NCBI GenBank assembly: GCA_947443645.1
Contig: CANEXF010000001.1
Location: forward strand, 1 to 64,000
Direction of reading: 5' to 3'
DNA: 64,000 nt
Source of the DNA: Comamonadaceae bacterium
GTDB lineage: Bacteria > Pseudomonadota > Gammaproteobacteria > Burkholderiales > Burkholderiaceae_C
Shown: positions 8,645 through 17,896 of the stretch, in pieces
Layout: every line of letters starts with the position of its first letter
Numbering within the stretch: the stretch's first letter is position 1
Program-made: the position numbers and the translations under genes
The notes under the pieces: generated by a model
What the model was told of the DNA's origin: nothing
Seen by the model: only the letters and a program-made list of their open reading frames with translations
The model's database searches: none

Positions 8645-11043
8645 ACTCGGTGCTGCAGCGAAATTCAGAAGAAGAATTTTTTGAACATCAAAAACGCGCA
8701 CCACAAGAGCGTGGAGCCGCTTTCGAGGCGCTCTATTTCAGGCAATTGCAGCAGGTCACGAACCGGGTTCATGACACCGAGAACATAGACCAGATCATCC
8801 TCGATGCCAGCAAGGACATCTGCAGACTGTTCAACGCAGACCGGCTGACCTTGTATTCGGTCAGTCAAGACGGCGGCGCCATCGTCTCTAAAGTCAAGAC
8901 CGGCTTGAACAGCAGCCGGGATCTGAAGTTGCCGATCAACACGCACAGCATTGCGGGTTATGTTGCTATGTCCCGCAAGATGCTCAACATCGTTGATGTG
9001 CACGACGCGCTTGCGCTGGAAAAAATTCATCCAGACCTGAGCTTTTTGCAGGAAGTCGACAAGCGATCCGGCTATCGCACCCGACAGATGCTGGTCGCCC
9101 CGGTGATGCATGGTGGCATCCTTTACGGGGTGCTGCAGGTGATTAATAACCGCAGTGATCTGCCTTTCGGCAAACTCGAGGAGGACGGTGCGGTGCAGTT
9201 GTGCCAGACCCTGAGCGTTGCATTTCGTCAGCGCTTGCAAAAAGCCGAGGATGGGCAGCGCCGGCAATCCACCAAATACGACGGCCTGGTGGCTGACGGT
9301 TTGTTATCGGCCGAGCGACTTGCCAACTGTCTGCAAAAGGCGCGCGATGAGGCCCGCTCTGCCGAACATGTGCTGGCGGTTGAGTGCGGCATTCGGTCGG
9401 CGCAGATGGGTTCGTCGCTGTGTCGTTTTTTTGGCGTGCCTTATGAGGCCTTCAATGCCGGCCGCATTCGCTCTGAAATGTTGCATGGCGTGTTGAAGCG
9501 CGAATTTGTCGAGCAGCAGGCCTGGATACCGCTGGAAGACACCGCCGAAGGCCTGTTGGTCCTGTGCCTTGATCCTGAGGCGGTTCGAAATTCGCGGGTT
9601 GTCCCGCAGGTGTTTCCGCGCACAGCCAAATTTTCCTACTGTGTCACCACGCAGGAAGACTTTGAAAAAACCCTGGAGCAGCTGTTTGGTGCCGTCAATG
9701 AAGCCGGCTCGGTCGATCAGATGCTGGCCGATATGGATTCGCCGCTCGAGAATGACGCCATGGATTCCGCGCTGGAGTCCGCGGCCGCCGACAACGAGCT
9801 CGTCAAGTTCGTCAACAAGGTCATCATTGACGCATACAACCAGAAGGCATCGGACATTCACATAGAGCCCATGACCGGCAAAGCCAAAACCGGTATCCGT
9901 TTCCGGATTGATGGCAGCTTGCAGCCCTACATTGAAGTGCCAGCGCATTTTCGCCAGGCCATGGTGACCCGGCTGAAGATCATGTGCGACCTGGATATTT
10001 CTGAAAAGCGCAAGCCGCAAGACGGCAAGATCAAATTCAAGAAATATGGTCCTCTGGACATTGAGCTGCGCGTGGCGACTATCCCCTCCGCCGGCGGCGT
10101 GGAAGACGTCGTCATGCGTATCCTGGCCGGCGGCGAGCCGATACCGCTGGAGCAGCTGGGGCTTACGGTATACAACCGCGAGCGGCTTGAGAAAACGATC
10201 TCCAAGCCGCATGGCCTGTTTTACGTTTGTGGCCCAACCGGTTCGGGCAAGACGACCACCTTGCACTCAATACTCAAGTTTCTCAATACATCAGAAACCA
10301 AGATCTGGACCGCCGAAGATCCGGTGGAGATCACGCAAAAAGGCTTGCGCCAGGTGCAGATCAACAAGAAGGCCGGCATTGACTTCGCGTTGGTCATGCG
10401 CGCCTTCTTGCGTGCCGATCCGGACATCATCATGGTGGGTGAGTCGCGCGACAAGGAAACCGTGTCCATGGGCATAGAGGCCTCGCTGACCGGTCACATG
10501 GTGTTTTCAACCCTGCACACCAATTCAGCGCCAGAATCCATCACGCGTTTGCTGGACATGGGCATGGACCCGTTCAACTTTGCCGACGCACTGCTGGGGA
10601 TTTTGGCGCAACGGCTGGCAAAAAAGCTCTGCGATTGCCGGGAGGCTTATTTTCCGGATGCCGAGGAGCTCAGAAGTTTTGTCACCGAGTACGCGCAAGA
10701 GTTGCGTCAGACACCTGCCTGGCGCTCAGACCCGGTCGGCGAAGCCAGGAAGCTCTATGAGCGTTGGCTGCTGCAATACGGTCAAGATGGCAAGCTCAAG
10801 ATGTACCGTGCTGTCGGTTGCGACAAGTGCGGCAAGACCGGCTACAAAGGCCGCATAGGCTTGCACGAATTGATGATCGCTGACGACAGCGCCAAAAAGC
10901 TGATTCAGGAACGAGTTCGCGTCGCAGACTTGTTTGCCTGTGCCGTTGATGCAGGGATGTCCACCTTGAAGATGGATGGCATGGAAAAAGTCTTGATGGG
11001 CATGACCGACTTGAAGATGGTGCGATCGGTCTGCAGCGGGTGA
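8641..11043 (+). CDS. GAF-domain GspE/PilB-like type II/IV secretion ATPase
   Basis: 800 aa. Residues about 30-210 form a GAF-type sensory domain (NIDQIILDASKDICRLFNA; VAPVMHGGILYGVLQVINN). About 215-380 resemble the GspE N-terminal domain, and about 395-800 are the ATPase with Walker A CGPTGSGKTTTL (near 531), Walker B-like IIMVGESRDKET, His box GHMVFSTLHTN and a four-Cys metal motif (CDC near 664, CDKCG near 727). Walker B reads GESRD, where many GspE proteins have GEIRD. A fused GAF input domain is unlike ordinary PilB/GspE and suggests a ligand-controlled motor. It is the last gene of the PP2C-FHA-PDE series, 147 bases before pilA. Confidence 0.9.
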   Translation: MNSVLQRNSEEEFFEHQKRAPQERGAAFEALYFRQLQQVTNRVHDTENIDQIILDASKDICRLFNADRLTLYSVSQDGGAIVSKVKTGLNSSRDLKLPINTHSIAGYVAMSRKMLNIVDVHDALALEKIHPDLSFLQEVDKRSGYRTRQMLVAPVMHGGILYGVLQVINNRSDLPFGKLEEDGAVQLCQTLSVAFRQRLQKAEDGQRRQSTKYDGLVADGLLSAERLANCLQKARDEARSAEHVLAVECGIRSAQMGSSLCRFFGVPYEAFNAGRIRSEMLHGVLKREFVEQQAWIPLEDTAEGLLVLCLDPEAVRNSRVVPQVFPRTAKFSYCVTTQEDFEKTLEQLFGAVNEAGSVDQMLADMDSPLENDAMDSALESAAADNELVKFVNKVIIDAYNQKASDIHIEPMTGKAKTGIRFRIDGSLQPYIEVPAHFRQAMVTRLKIMCDLDISEKRKPQDGKIKFKKYGPLDIELRVATIPSAGGVEDVVMRILAGGEPIPLEQLGLTVYNRERLEKTISKPHGLFYVCGPTGSGKTTTLHSILKFLNTSETKIWTAEDPVEITQKGLRQVQINKKAGIDFALVMRAFLRADPDIIMVGESRDKETVSMGIEASLTGHMVFSTLHTNSAPESITRLLDMGMDPFNFADALLGILAQRLAKKLCDCREAYFPDAEELRSFVTEYAQELRQTPAWRSDPVGEARKLYERWLLQYGQDGKLKMYRAVGCDKCGKTGYKGRIGLHELMIADDSAKKLIQERVRVADLFACAVDAGMSTLKMDGMEKVLMGMTDLKMVRSVCSG

Positions 11044-11130
11044 GTGACAAACTTGTCATCGGCGCCGGCGCCTTTCTTCCATTAATGTACTTATTCAGGC
11101 TAAATATGTTCAAAAAAGCGGGTTTGGCTG

Positions 11131-11147
11131 GTGGCACAGAACCTGCT
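11131..11147 (+). promoter_or_regulatory. Sigma-54 promoter of pilA
   Basis: GTGGCACAGAACCTGCT matches YTGGCACGRNNNTTGCW with the invariant GG (-24) and GC (-12) in correct register; mismatches are the first base, G for A in GR, and C for T in TTGC. Predicted transcription start is near 11158, about 33 bases before the pilA ATG. Many pilA genes are transcribed by RpoN with PilSR (established knowledge); no pilRS genes lie in this window. Confidence 0.8.
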
Positions 11148-11190
11148 GTAAGTTCTGGCCTATTTCTTATTTCTTAAACCAGGAGTTTTT

Positions 11191-11685
11191 ATGAAACGTA
11201 CGATGCAAAAGGGTTTTACCCTGATCGAGTTGATGATCGTTGTTGCGATTATCGGTATTTTGGCTGCAGTGGCTTTGCCTGCGTATCAGGATTACACCAA
11301 GCGTGCCAAGCTGTCTGAGGTGATTCTTGCTGCGTCGGGTTGCCGTACATCTATCACTGAGGTCTATCAAAGTAACTCGGCTGCCAGCTTGCCTTCTGCA
11401 GGCGCTTGGGGCTGCGAGAGCTCGACGGCAACATCGAAGTACGTTGCTTCTGTCGCAACCGATGCTGCTGGCGGCGTTGTTGTGACTGTTCAGGGTATTG
11501 GTGATACGACTATTGATGGCAAGACAGTTAGTTTGGTGCCTGTGGGTTCCGGCGGTGCTGCTCCAACCACCGCTTTGCCTTTGTACAAATGGGTTTGTGG
11601 CAACAGCGCCGCTATTAATGGTATTTCAACGACGGTCACTTCAGTGCCATCCAAATACCTGCCTGGTTCTTGCCGCGGTACCTGA
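11191..11685 (+). CDS. pilA: Type IV major pilin (type IVa)
   Basis: 164-aa prepilin. Short leader MKRTMQKG with cleavage before Phe, then the canonical [32 protein letters not shown] helix with Glu5 of the mature chain. The C-terminal disulfide region is bounded by VCGN and LPGSC; another Cys pair (GCRTS, GCES) is present. AGGAG precedes the ATG. A sigma-54 promoter lies upstream and a strong terminator directly downstream. Two PilO/PglL-like ligases follow, an arrangement recalling the pilA-pilO (tfpO) locus of Pseudomonas in which the pilin is O-glycosylated. Confidence 0.96.
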   Translation: MKRTMQKGFTLIELMIVVAIIGILAAVALPAYQDYTKRAKLSEVILAASGCRTSITEVYQSNSAASLPSAGAWGCESSTATSKYVASVATDAAGGVVVTVQGIGDTTIDGKTVSLVPVGSGGAAPTTALPLYKWVCGNSAAINGISTTVTSVPSKYLPGSCRGT

Positions 11686-13451
11686 TATTGGTACAGCTGA
11701 CTTCTGCTGAGAAAACGCCCCGTGAGGGGCGTTTTCCTATTTCCGAGTTGGCTTTTGGTGCTGCTGCATTGCTTGCAGTTTTGAGTTGGCTGATTCCGCT
11801 GCATGTCCTGCCCTGGGTAAGCTGGCACTCTGAAGTCCTGGCATTCCTTGCTGCCTTTTTGCTGGCTTGGGTAATGCTATTTCGGCTTGTTCGTTGCGAC
11901 GGTTCACGAACGGTCAAGCTGCCATTTCTAGCCGTGCCCTTCGTACTGTTTGCATTGCTGGCGCTCATGCAGGGTGCGAACGGGCTGATCGCCTTCTGGG
12001 GTGATGCTCTGGTGTTTGTGTTCTACATGGCTTTGTGTGTCATTTGTCTAGTGCTCGGCTTCGCTTTTAGTCGCACTGAACCGACCTCGGGTGCTGCCGT
12101 TGATGCAGGCGGAAACCGGGCGCTCACATACATAGCAATCGCCTTGCTAGTGGGTGCTTTTGCTTCGGTGGTTGTGGCCTTTGCTCAGATATTTGAGTTG
12201 TGGGAGTCGTCCATCTGGATTAATCGAATGTTTCATCTCCGCCGTCCGGGAGGAAATTTGGGACAGCCCAATCAACTGGCAACTTTGCTGCTGATGGGGC
12301 TGGGCAGTGTTTTTTTTCTGTACGAATCCGGCAAGCTCAAGGCCCTGTCATCGGTATTGATTCTTCTGGTGCTGTGCATTGGTCTGGCTATTACAGAGTC
12401 ACGTGCTGGCGTCTTGAGCTTCCTTGCGTTAGTGGCTTGGTGGTTCTTAAAAAATAAGCGAGTGGGTTTTAGGCTCTCACCATGGGTAGTTGTACTCACA
12501 GCCACTGGTTTTTTAAGTTTTTTCTGGCTATGGCCGTCACTGTTTGCTTACGTACAGCAAATTACTGGCGGTGATGCTGAAGTCAACATCAAGGCGGGAT
12601 CGCGCTTGGTGGTGTGGCCGCAGTTGCTTGAAGCTCTGGCACAGCGCCCATGGTTCGGCTGGGGCTTGGGTGAGGTTTCAAAGGCACACAACGCTGTGGC
12701 GGATGCTTACAGCATCAGTGAACCCTTTTCTTACAGTCACAATATTTTTCTTGATCTGGGATTGGGAATCGGCCTGCCGCTTGCAGCATTTATTGCGGTA
12801 CTCGCTCTTGTTTGGTCATGCAGGCGCGCCAAGGCCGTAAATTGCTTGGAGCCTTGGTATTGTTTGGCAATAGTCTTGCCTTTTGCTGTGCACTCGATGC
12901 TCGAATTCCCATTCGCATATGCCTATTTTCTGGTGCCGGTGATGCTTGTTTTAGGCGTTCTGGAAGGCGCAGCGGTCACCAGGTCTGCCACGCATATCGG
13001 GCTGCGACCGGCCGCAGCGCTACTGCTGTGCATGAGCGCTCTGGTCGCATGGTCGTTGGTCGAATATGTCGAGATTGAGGAGGATTTTCGGGTTGTTCGT
13101 TTTGAGTCCCTTCAGATGGGACAAACCCCGAGTGACTATCGAAGGCCCCAGATCGTCCTGTTGACGCAATTGGGAGCCCTCCTAGATGCAGCGCGGATCG
13201 CGCCCAGGCCAAACATGAGCGGGGATGAATTGGAGCGGCTCAGAAAAGTCGCACTTCGCTACCCGTGGATGGCAACTCAGAACCGTTATGCTTTATCGCT
13301 AGCCTTGAATGGCAGCCCCTTGGAAGCCGTGCGACAACTGCGTGTCTTGCGAGCCATGTATGGCGAACAAGCTTATTTGACGTTCAAGGCAAGCTGGAAC
13401 AGCTTGGCGCAGGACAAATATCCTCAATTGCGTGAACTGCATTTGCCTTGA
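11670..13451 (+). CDS. PglL/PilO-like O-oligosaccharyltransferase (O-antigen ligase family), copy 1
   Basis: Up to 593 aa with about a dozen hydrophobic helices; O-antigen ligase (Wzy_C) family. Relevant segments: [30 protein letters not shown], the loop [28 protein letters not shown], and [15 protein letters not shown], whose His corresponds to the essential His of this family. A soluble C-terminal region (about 470-593) is typical of the PglL/PilO branch. Its position just behind pilA supports pilin O-glycosylation. The start is uncertain: the first TTG (11670) lies within pilA and the frame runs through the pilA terminator; TTG at 11748, before the first helix, is an alternative. No good Shine-Dalgarno was found for either. 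Confidence 0.85.
   Translation: MPRYLILVQLTSAEKTPREGRFPISELAFGAAALLAVLSWLIPLHVLPWVSWHSEVLAFLAAFLLAWVMLFRLVRCDGSRTVKLPFLAVPFVLFALLALMQGANGLIAFWGDALVFVFYMALCVICLVLGFAFSRTEPTSGAAVDAGGNRALTYIAIALLVGAFASVVVAFAQIFELWESSIWINRMFHLRRPGGNLGQPNQLATLLLMGLGSVFFLYESGKLKALSSVLILLVLCIGLAITESRAGVLSFLALVAWWFLKNKRVGFRLSPWVVVLTATGFLSFFWLWPSLFAYVQQITGGDAEVNIKAGSRLVVWPQLLEALAQRPWFGWGLGEVSKAHNAVADAYSISEPFSYSHNIFLDLGLGIGLPLAAFIAVLALVWSCRRAKAVNCLEPWYCLAIVLPFAVHSMLEFPFAYAYFLVPVMLVLGVLEGAAVTRSATHIGLRPAAALLLCMSALVAWSLVEYVEIEEDFRVVRFESLQMGQTPSDYRRPQIVLLTQLGALLDAARIAPRPNMSGDELERLRKVALRYPWMATQNRYALSLALNGSPLEAVRQLRVLRAMYGEQAYLTFKASWNSLAQDKYPQLRELHLP
11711..11737 (+). terminator. Intrinsic terminator after pilA
   Basis: GAAAACGCCCC-GTGA-GGGGCGTTTTC, an 11-bp perfect stem with a tetraloop and a T-rich 3' arm. 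It begins 26 bases after the pilA stop and lies inside the open 5' part of the next reading frame. Partial readthrough probably sets a high pilin to ligase ratio. Confidence 0.9.
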
Positions 13452-13500
13452 TGCGATACGCAGAGCCGGTCGTTTGCGCAATGTCCATAAGGATTGCCTC

Positions 13501-15090
13501 ATGAGTGACGCCGCTATGACGCGTTCCGTGACTATGGCCATCGCGATGGCGCTCCCATGGCTAAATCCTTTCGCGTTCGGGCCGTCTCCGGCCGTTGTGC
13601 CGTGGCTTGTCACGCTGGCCATATGTGCCGGTTTGCTGCTTTTTTCGGTGCTTTTCAGCGTCTCGGCCGGGGCGTCGGCGCAGGCTTCTTTTGCGCAGCG
13701 CTGGACCTATCCCACCGCGATGGCCTGGCTGGTCGCCGGCTTGTTAAGTAGTGCAATTACTATCGTTCAGTATTTTGGCGCTGCCGCGGCGTTTGATCCC
13801 TGGATTAATCAGGCAGGTTTGGGTGAGGCCTTTGCCAATTTGCGTCAGCGTAACCAGCTTGCCAGCCTGACAAATATCGCGCTCGCCGCGCTGCTTTGGC
13901 TGGTTGCACGACGCTTACCTCAAGAGCCGACAAAGCCTGAAGTGGCCGCGCGCAGTCGCTGGCTCTGGTGGCTTGCTGCGGGACTGCTGGCCGTGGGCAA
14001 TGCAGCCTCGGCATCAAGGACAGGCTTGTTGCAGCTGGTTTTGGTGTTCGGGCTGTGTGGTGTTTGGAGCCTGTGGCGTCAGTCCGCTGTACGGCAGGTG
14101 TTGCTTGTCGCCTTGCTTGCCTATCTGCTGGCGACGCTGCTGCTGCCTTGGCTGGCTGGCTTTGACTTGTCGCTGCACGGTATGGCGGCGCGTCTGCGTT
14201 CGGGTGATCAGGCCTGCGCCAGCCGCCTGACGCTGTGGCGCAATGTCTTGCATCTGATAGCCCAAAAGCCGTGGCTTGGCTGGGGCTGGGGTGAGCTGGA
14301 TTACGCACATTACGTCACGCTCTACGATGGGCCTCGCTTTTGTGAAATTCTGGACAACGCCCACAACTTGCCGCTGCATTTGGCGGTTGAGCTTGGCGTT
14401 CCGGTGGCGCTGCTGGTCTGTGCCGCTTTTGTCTGCTGGCTCTTGCGTCAACGCCCCTGGAAAGAGACCGACCGCACCCGTCAGCTGGCTTGGTCGGTGC
14501 TCGCGGTGATCTTGTTGCACAGCATGCTGGAATATCCCTTGTGGTACGGCCCGTTTCAGCTGGCTGTGGGTTTGTGCATTGGCATGCTGTGGCGCGGCAC
14601 ACCGATCTTTGCCGGGCTTCAATATGAGAAGAAAACGCGCCTAAACGCCGCGGGCCGGGCGCTAACAGCTTCTATTTTGATAGCATTTTTGGCCTGCGCG
14701 GGCTGGGATTATCACCGCGTCAGCCAGATTTACCTGGCCCCCGAGTCGCGTGACATGGCTTACCGCGAAGATACGCTAGCCAAAATTCAACGCTCATGGC
14801 TGTTTGGCAATCAGCTGCGTTTTGCCGAGTTGTTGCTGACGCCATTAGCGCAAGACAAAGCGCGCTGGACGTTCGACACCGCGTCGGCCTTGCTGCACTA
14901 CTCGCCCGAGCCTCGAGTCATAGAAAAAGTGATTGAAAGCGCGGTGATGCTTGGTCTCGATGATGAGGCCGCAGCGCATCTGGCCCGCTATCGTGCTGCC
15001 TTTCCACACGAGTTCTCGCTCTGGTTGCTGACCAATTCCAAGCGGGATTCAGGCCTTGATCACTCGCGACGAGTCCAGGCTTCGCTATGA
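13501..15090 (+). CDS. PglL/PilO-like O-oligosaccharyltransferase, copy 2
   Basis: 529-aa paralogue of the preceding protein with the same architecture: N-terminal helices, LRQRNQLASLTNIAL, ASASRTGLLQLVLVFG, the periplasmic loop around RLTLWRNVLHLIAQKPWLGW, DNAHNLPLHLAVELGVP with the family His, and a soluble C-terminal tail. It starts at ATG 13501 behind AAGGA, 49 bases after copy 1. Residues about 386-397 (ALTASILIAFLA) are encoded by a family A dispersed repeat lying in a membrane segment. Two tandem ligases may differ in acceptor or donor, or one may act on another pilin (inference). Its stop overlaps the next start (ATGA). Confidence 0.87.
   Translation: MSDAAMTRSVTMAIAMALPWLNPFAFGPSPAVVPWLVTLAICAGLLLFSVLFSVSAGASAQASFAQRWTYPTAMAWLVAGLLSSAITIVQYFGAAAAFDPWINQAGLGEAFANLRQRNQLASLTNIALAALLWLVARRLPQEPTKPEVAARSRWLWWLAAGLLAVGNAASASRTGLLQLVLVFGLCGVWSLWRQSAVRQVLLVALLAYLLATLLLPWLAGFDLSLHGMAARLRSGDQACASRLTLWRNVLHLIAQKPWLGWGWGELDYAHYVTLYDGPRFCEILDNAHNLPLHLAVELGVPVALLVCAAFVCWLLRQRPWKETDRTRQLAWSVLAVILLHSMLEYPLWYGPFQLAVGLCIGMLWRGTPIFAGLQYEKKTRLNAAGRALTASILIAFLACAGWDYHRVSQIYLAPESRDMAYREDTLAKIQRSWLFGNQLRFAELLLTPLAQDKARWTFDTASALLHYSPEPRVIEKVIESAVMLGLDDEAAAHLARYRAAFPHEFSLWLLTNSKRDSGLDHSRRVQASL
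14655..14690 (+). repeat. Family A repeat inside the second PglL gene
   Basis: GCGCTAACAGCTTCTATTTTGATAGC: the GCGCTAACAGCT flank and CTATT..GATAG core of family A, read in frame as part of a transmembrane helix of the second ligase. Confidence 0.6.
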
Positions 15091-17141
15091 TTCGTGAAGT
15101 TATGATAAAAATGTCTCGAGCTACCGAAGTTAAATTAACTCCTCAAAAATATCGAGCCGATATTGACGGGTTACGCGCAGTCGCCGTTTTAATGGTGGTT
15201 GGCTACCACGCATTTCCGGAGTGGATCGCGGGCGGTTTCATCGGCGTAGATATTTTCTTTGTTATTTCCGGATTTTTGATTTCGACTATCATTTTTCAAA
15301 ATCTAAATGCAAGCAGTTTCAGCTTTTCAGGATTTTATGATAGGCGCATCAAACGAATATTTCCCGCGCTCATGGTTGTATTTAGTGCCTGCCTTGTTTT
15401 GGGTTGGATGGTGTTGCTTCCGGGTGAGTACAGACAGCTGGGCAAGCATGTCGCCGGTGGTTCAGGATTTGTTTCGAACTTTGTTTTATGGCATGAAAGT
15501 GGTTACTTCGACAACGTATCTGATACAAAGCCTCTCTTGCATCTATGGAGTTTGGGCATAGAAGAACAGTTCTATATTGTTTGGCCATTTTTATTGTGGT
15601 TCGCATGGCGGCTGAGGATTAATTGGCTTGCACTTATTGCCATCATTGCCTCTATTTCTTTTGCCTTGAATATTCAAGCGGTACATGCAGATACCGCTTC
15701 CGATTTTTACTCGCCTCAAACCCGTTTTTGGGAGTTGCTCATTGGCTCAACATTGGCCTACGCGATCCAGTATTGGCAGAATGCAGGCGCAAGGGTAAAA
15801 GATAGTCTGAATGACTGGCTGGGTCGTTTAGTCGATGCAAGAGAAGAAATTATCAATTGCAGTAGACTGTGTAATATGGTTTCCCTTGTGGGGGTTTTGA
15901 CAATCGCTGTAGCGTTAATGTTAATTACCAAAAATCGAGGTTTTCCTGGCGCATGGGCATTGTTGCCTACGCTTGGTGCCGCATTGACCATTGCGGCTGG
16001 CTCACATGCATGGGTAAATAGGAAAATTCTGTCAAATCCCGTACTGGTTTGGTTTGGATTGATTAGTTTCCCCCTATATTTGTGGCACTGGCCTTTACTG
16101 TCATTTACTAGAATTGTTCAAGGCGAATCGCCGTCCATATATGTACGGGTTGCAGTTGTTCTGCTTTCAATGTTGCTTGCGTGGCTTACTTATGTGGGCA
16201 TAGAAAAACCAATCAGATTTGGCACTGGCGGCCGACTGAAAACTGCTTCGCTGCTTATTCTAATGTGTACGTTTTTTGGTGTTGGTCTTGTTGTTGATGG
16301 CGGTGATTTTGTTTCACGCTCTCAAAATATTTCCGCGTTACAGTATTTTGACTTCAGGGGTTACCCGAAACCTGAAAATGAATCTATTGACTCGAAATAC
16401 AAATTCGGAACATTGGGCGATGATGGTAAAAATAAGATTGTGCTATTGGGCGATAGCCATTCAGAGCAATATAGAAATACATTTTCAAGTTTAATTAAGA
16501 GCGAAAATTTCAAAGGACGTAGACTTCCACAAATAATGTATAGCCTTGACTACTTGGGGCCGGCTGACCTGCTCCGGGTATCTGATCAAATTCTCATCGA
16601 CAACACAATATCGGTAGTTATTATTTCCAATTTTTGGGCGCTTACTTATGGTAGCGAAAAAATAAACTACGCAGTACGTTGCTGCGGTACTGCTTTGGGT
16701 GGCTCAGTGGGCGGTGACGCCCAGCACGGCCCGCTTACGATTGAGCAAATGAATTTGATTGACAGGCAATTGGAGCGCGCCGCTTCGTCATTGGTAAAGT
16801 CAGGAAAAAAAGTTTACTTCGTATTGGATAATCCTTTTGGCGAAGAGCTGGCACCAAAAGGTATGGTTAGTCGAAGTTTTTTGAGTGGTGTTCAAATAAA
16901 GCTAACACTCCTGCCAAAATCCAAGTCTATTCTGAGAGGCGAGCCCATGCGCTCTAGAATTGTCGATATCGCCAAGAAAAGTGGCGCTGATATTATCGAT
17001 CCACATGATTATTTGTGTGGCCGGGAGGATTGCCCCGCCATGTCGGCGGATGGCACGCCGATGTACAAAGACTACGATCACCTTTCGCTATACACGGCCA
17101 AGCATCTTGTGCATTATTTTGATTTTCTCGTTCCCAGGTGA
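15087..17141 (+). CDS. Acyltransferase-3/SGNH fusion (OafA/OatA-like)
   Basis: 684 aa. The N-terminal acyltransferase-3 membrane domain begins YRADIDGLRAVAVLMVVGYH (catalytic His) and has FIGVDIFFVISGFLIS and LWSLGIEEQFYIVWP; about ten helices reach residue 390. The C-terminal periplasmic SGNH-hydrolase-like domain has VLLGDSHSEQY (nucleophile Ser) and a final DYDHLS (Asp, His). Such proteins O-acetylate surface sugars. The gene is visibly AT-richer than its neighbours with unlike codon use, a sign of recent acquisition. It overlaps the previous stop by 4 bases. Likely role (inference): acetylating the pilin-linked glycan or the O-antigen. An alternative start is ATG 15111. Confidence 0.9.
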   Translation: MIREVMIKMSRATEVKLTPQKYRADIDGLRAVAVLMVVGYHAFPEWIAGGFIGVDIFFVISGFLISTIIFQNLNASSFSFSGFYDRRIKRIFPALMVVFSACLVLGWMVLLPGEYRQLGKHVAGGSGFVSNFVLWHESGYFDNVSDTKPLLHLWSLGIEEQFYIVWPFLLWFAWRLRINWLALIAIIASISFALNIQAVHADTASDFYSPQTRFWELLIGSTLAYAIQYWQNAGARVKDSLNDWLGRLVDAREEIINCSRLCNMVSLVGVLTIAVALMLITKNRGFPGAWALLPTLGAALTIAAGSHAWVNRKILSNPVLVWFGLISFPLYLWHWPLLSFTRIVQGESPSIYVRVAVVLLSMLLAWLTYVGIEKPIRFGTGGRLKTASLLILMCTFFGVGLVVDGGDFVSRSQNISALQYFDFRGYPKPENESIDSKYKFGTLGDDGKNKIVLLGDSHSEQYRNTFSSLIKSENFKGRRLPQIMYSLDYLGPADLLRVSDQILIDNTISVVIISNFWALTYGSEKINYAVRCCGTALGGSVGGDAQHGPLTIEQMNLIDRQLERAASSLVKSGKKVYFVLDNPFGEELAPKGMVSRSFLSGVQIKLTLLPKSKSILRGEPMRSRIVDIAKKSGADIIDPHDYLCGREDCPAMSADGTPMYKDYDHLSLYTAKHLVHYFDFLVPR

Positions 17142-17246
17142 TCTACGAGTTATTTAAATTCGTACGGCACATCTCTGAATGCCGTGCAGTGGTCGCGGTG
17201 TGAGCGCTACTGCTTGGCATAAAGCAGACCCTTAAGCAGGGACTTC

Positions 17247-17735
17247 TTACGCCACAACTACAAAGCTGCCCGACTTGCCGCCGTGCTTTTCAATGACGCG
17301 CAGGTCGGTGATGGTCATGCCCCGGTCTATCGCCTTGCACATGTCATAAATCGTGAGCAGGGCGATTTGAGCTGCGGTCAAGGCTTCCATTTCAACGCCG
17401 GTCTGGCCAACGGTTTCCACCGTGGCACTGCAGGCAATGCTGCTGCTTGACTCTTCCGGCTCGAATGCTATGGCCACACGCGTCAAGGCCAGGGGATGGC
17501 AAAGTGGAATCAAGTCGCTGGTTTTCTTGGCCGCCATGATGCCAGCAACGCGTGCAATGCCCAGCACGTCGCCCTTTTTGGCGCTGCCTGCCAAAATAAC
17601 TGCCAGCGTTGCCGCCTGCATGACGATACGTCCTTGAGCAACCGCTATTCTGTGGGTGGCTGCCTTGGCCGCAACATCAACCATATGGGCCTGGCCCTGG
17701 GCGTCAAAGTGGGTGAGCGTCGAAGAAGTCGTCAT
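17247..17735 (-). CDS. moaC: Cyclic pyranopterin monophosphate synthase MoaC
   Basis: 162-aa MoaC, acting with MoaA in the first stage of molybdenum cofactor synthesis (GTP to cPMP). Motifs [46 protein letters not shown] and [12 protein letters not shown] plus KSGSF include the conserved substrate-binding Lys, His and Asp residues. Length is normal for the family. It stands alone here, divergent from the M48 peptidase and convergent with the acyltransferase; no other moa/moe genes are in the window. Confidence 0.96.
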   Translation of the reverse strand: MTTSSTLTHFDAQGQAHMVDVAAKAATHRIAVAQGRIVMQAATLAVILAGSAKKGDVLGIARVAGIMAAKKTSDLIPLCHPLALTRVAIAFEPEESSSSIACSATVETVGQTGVEMEALTAAQIALLTIYDMCKAIDRGMTITDLRVIEKHGGKSGSFVVVA

Positions 17736-17896
17736 GCAGTTATCAAACCTTTACAAGCAGGCCTCATCATAAGACCATGGTTGCAACATCCGGCTCCGGC
17801 AGGGGCCAACCGGCCTACTTGATAGGATGCCAAATTGATGGGCCACAGTTTGGAGACCGATCTTGATCGACAACAATGCCCGCGAGGTGATTTTCT

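Noticed and set aside
11045..11073. Terminator after the GspE-like gene (TGACAA-AC-TTGTCA and GGCGCCGGCGCC-TTTCTT)
   Set aside because: Loops of about two bases and an interrupted T run make a functional intrinsic terminator doubtful.
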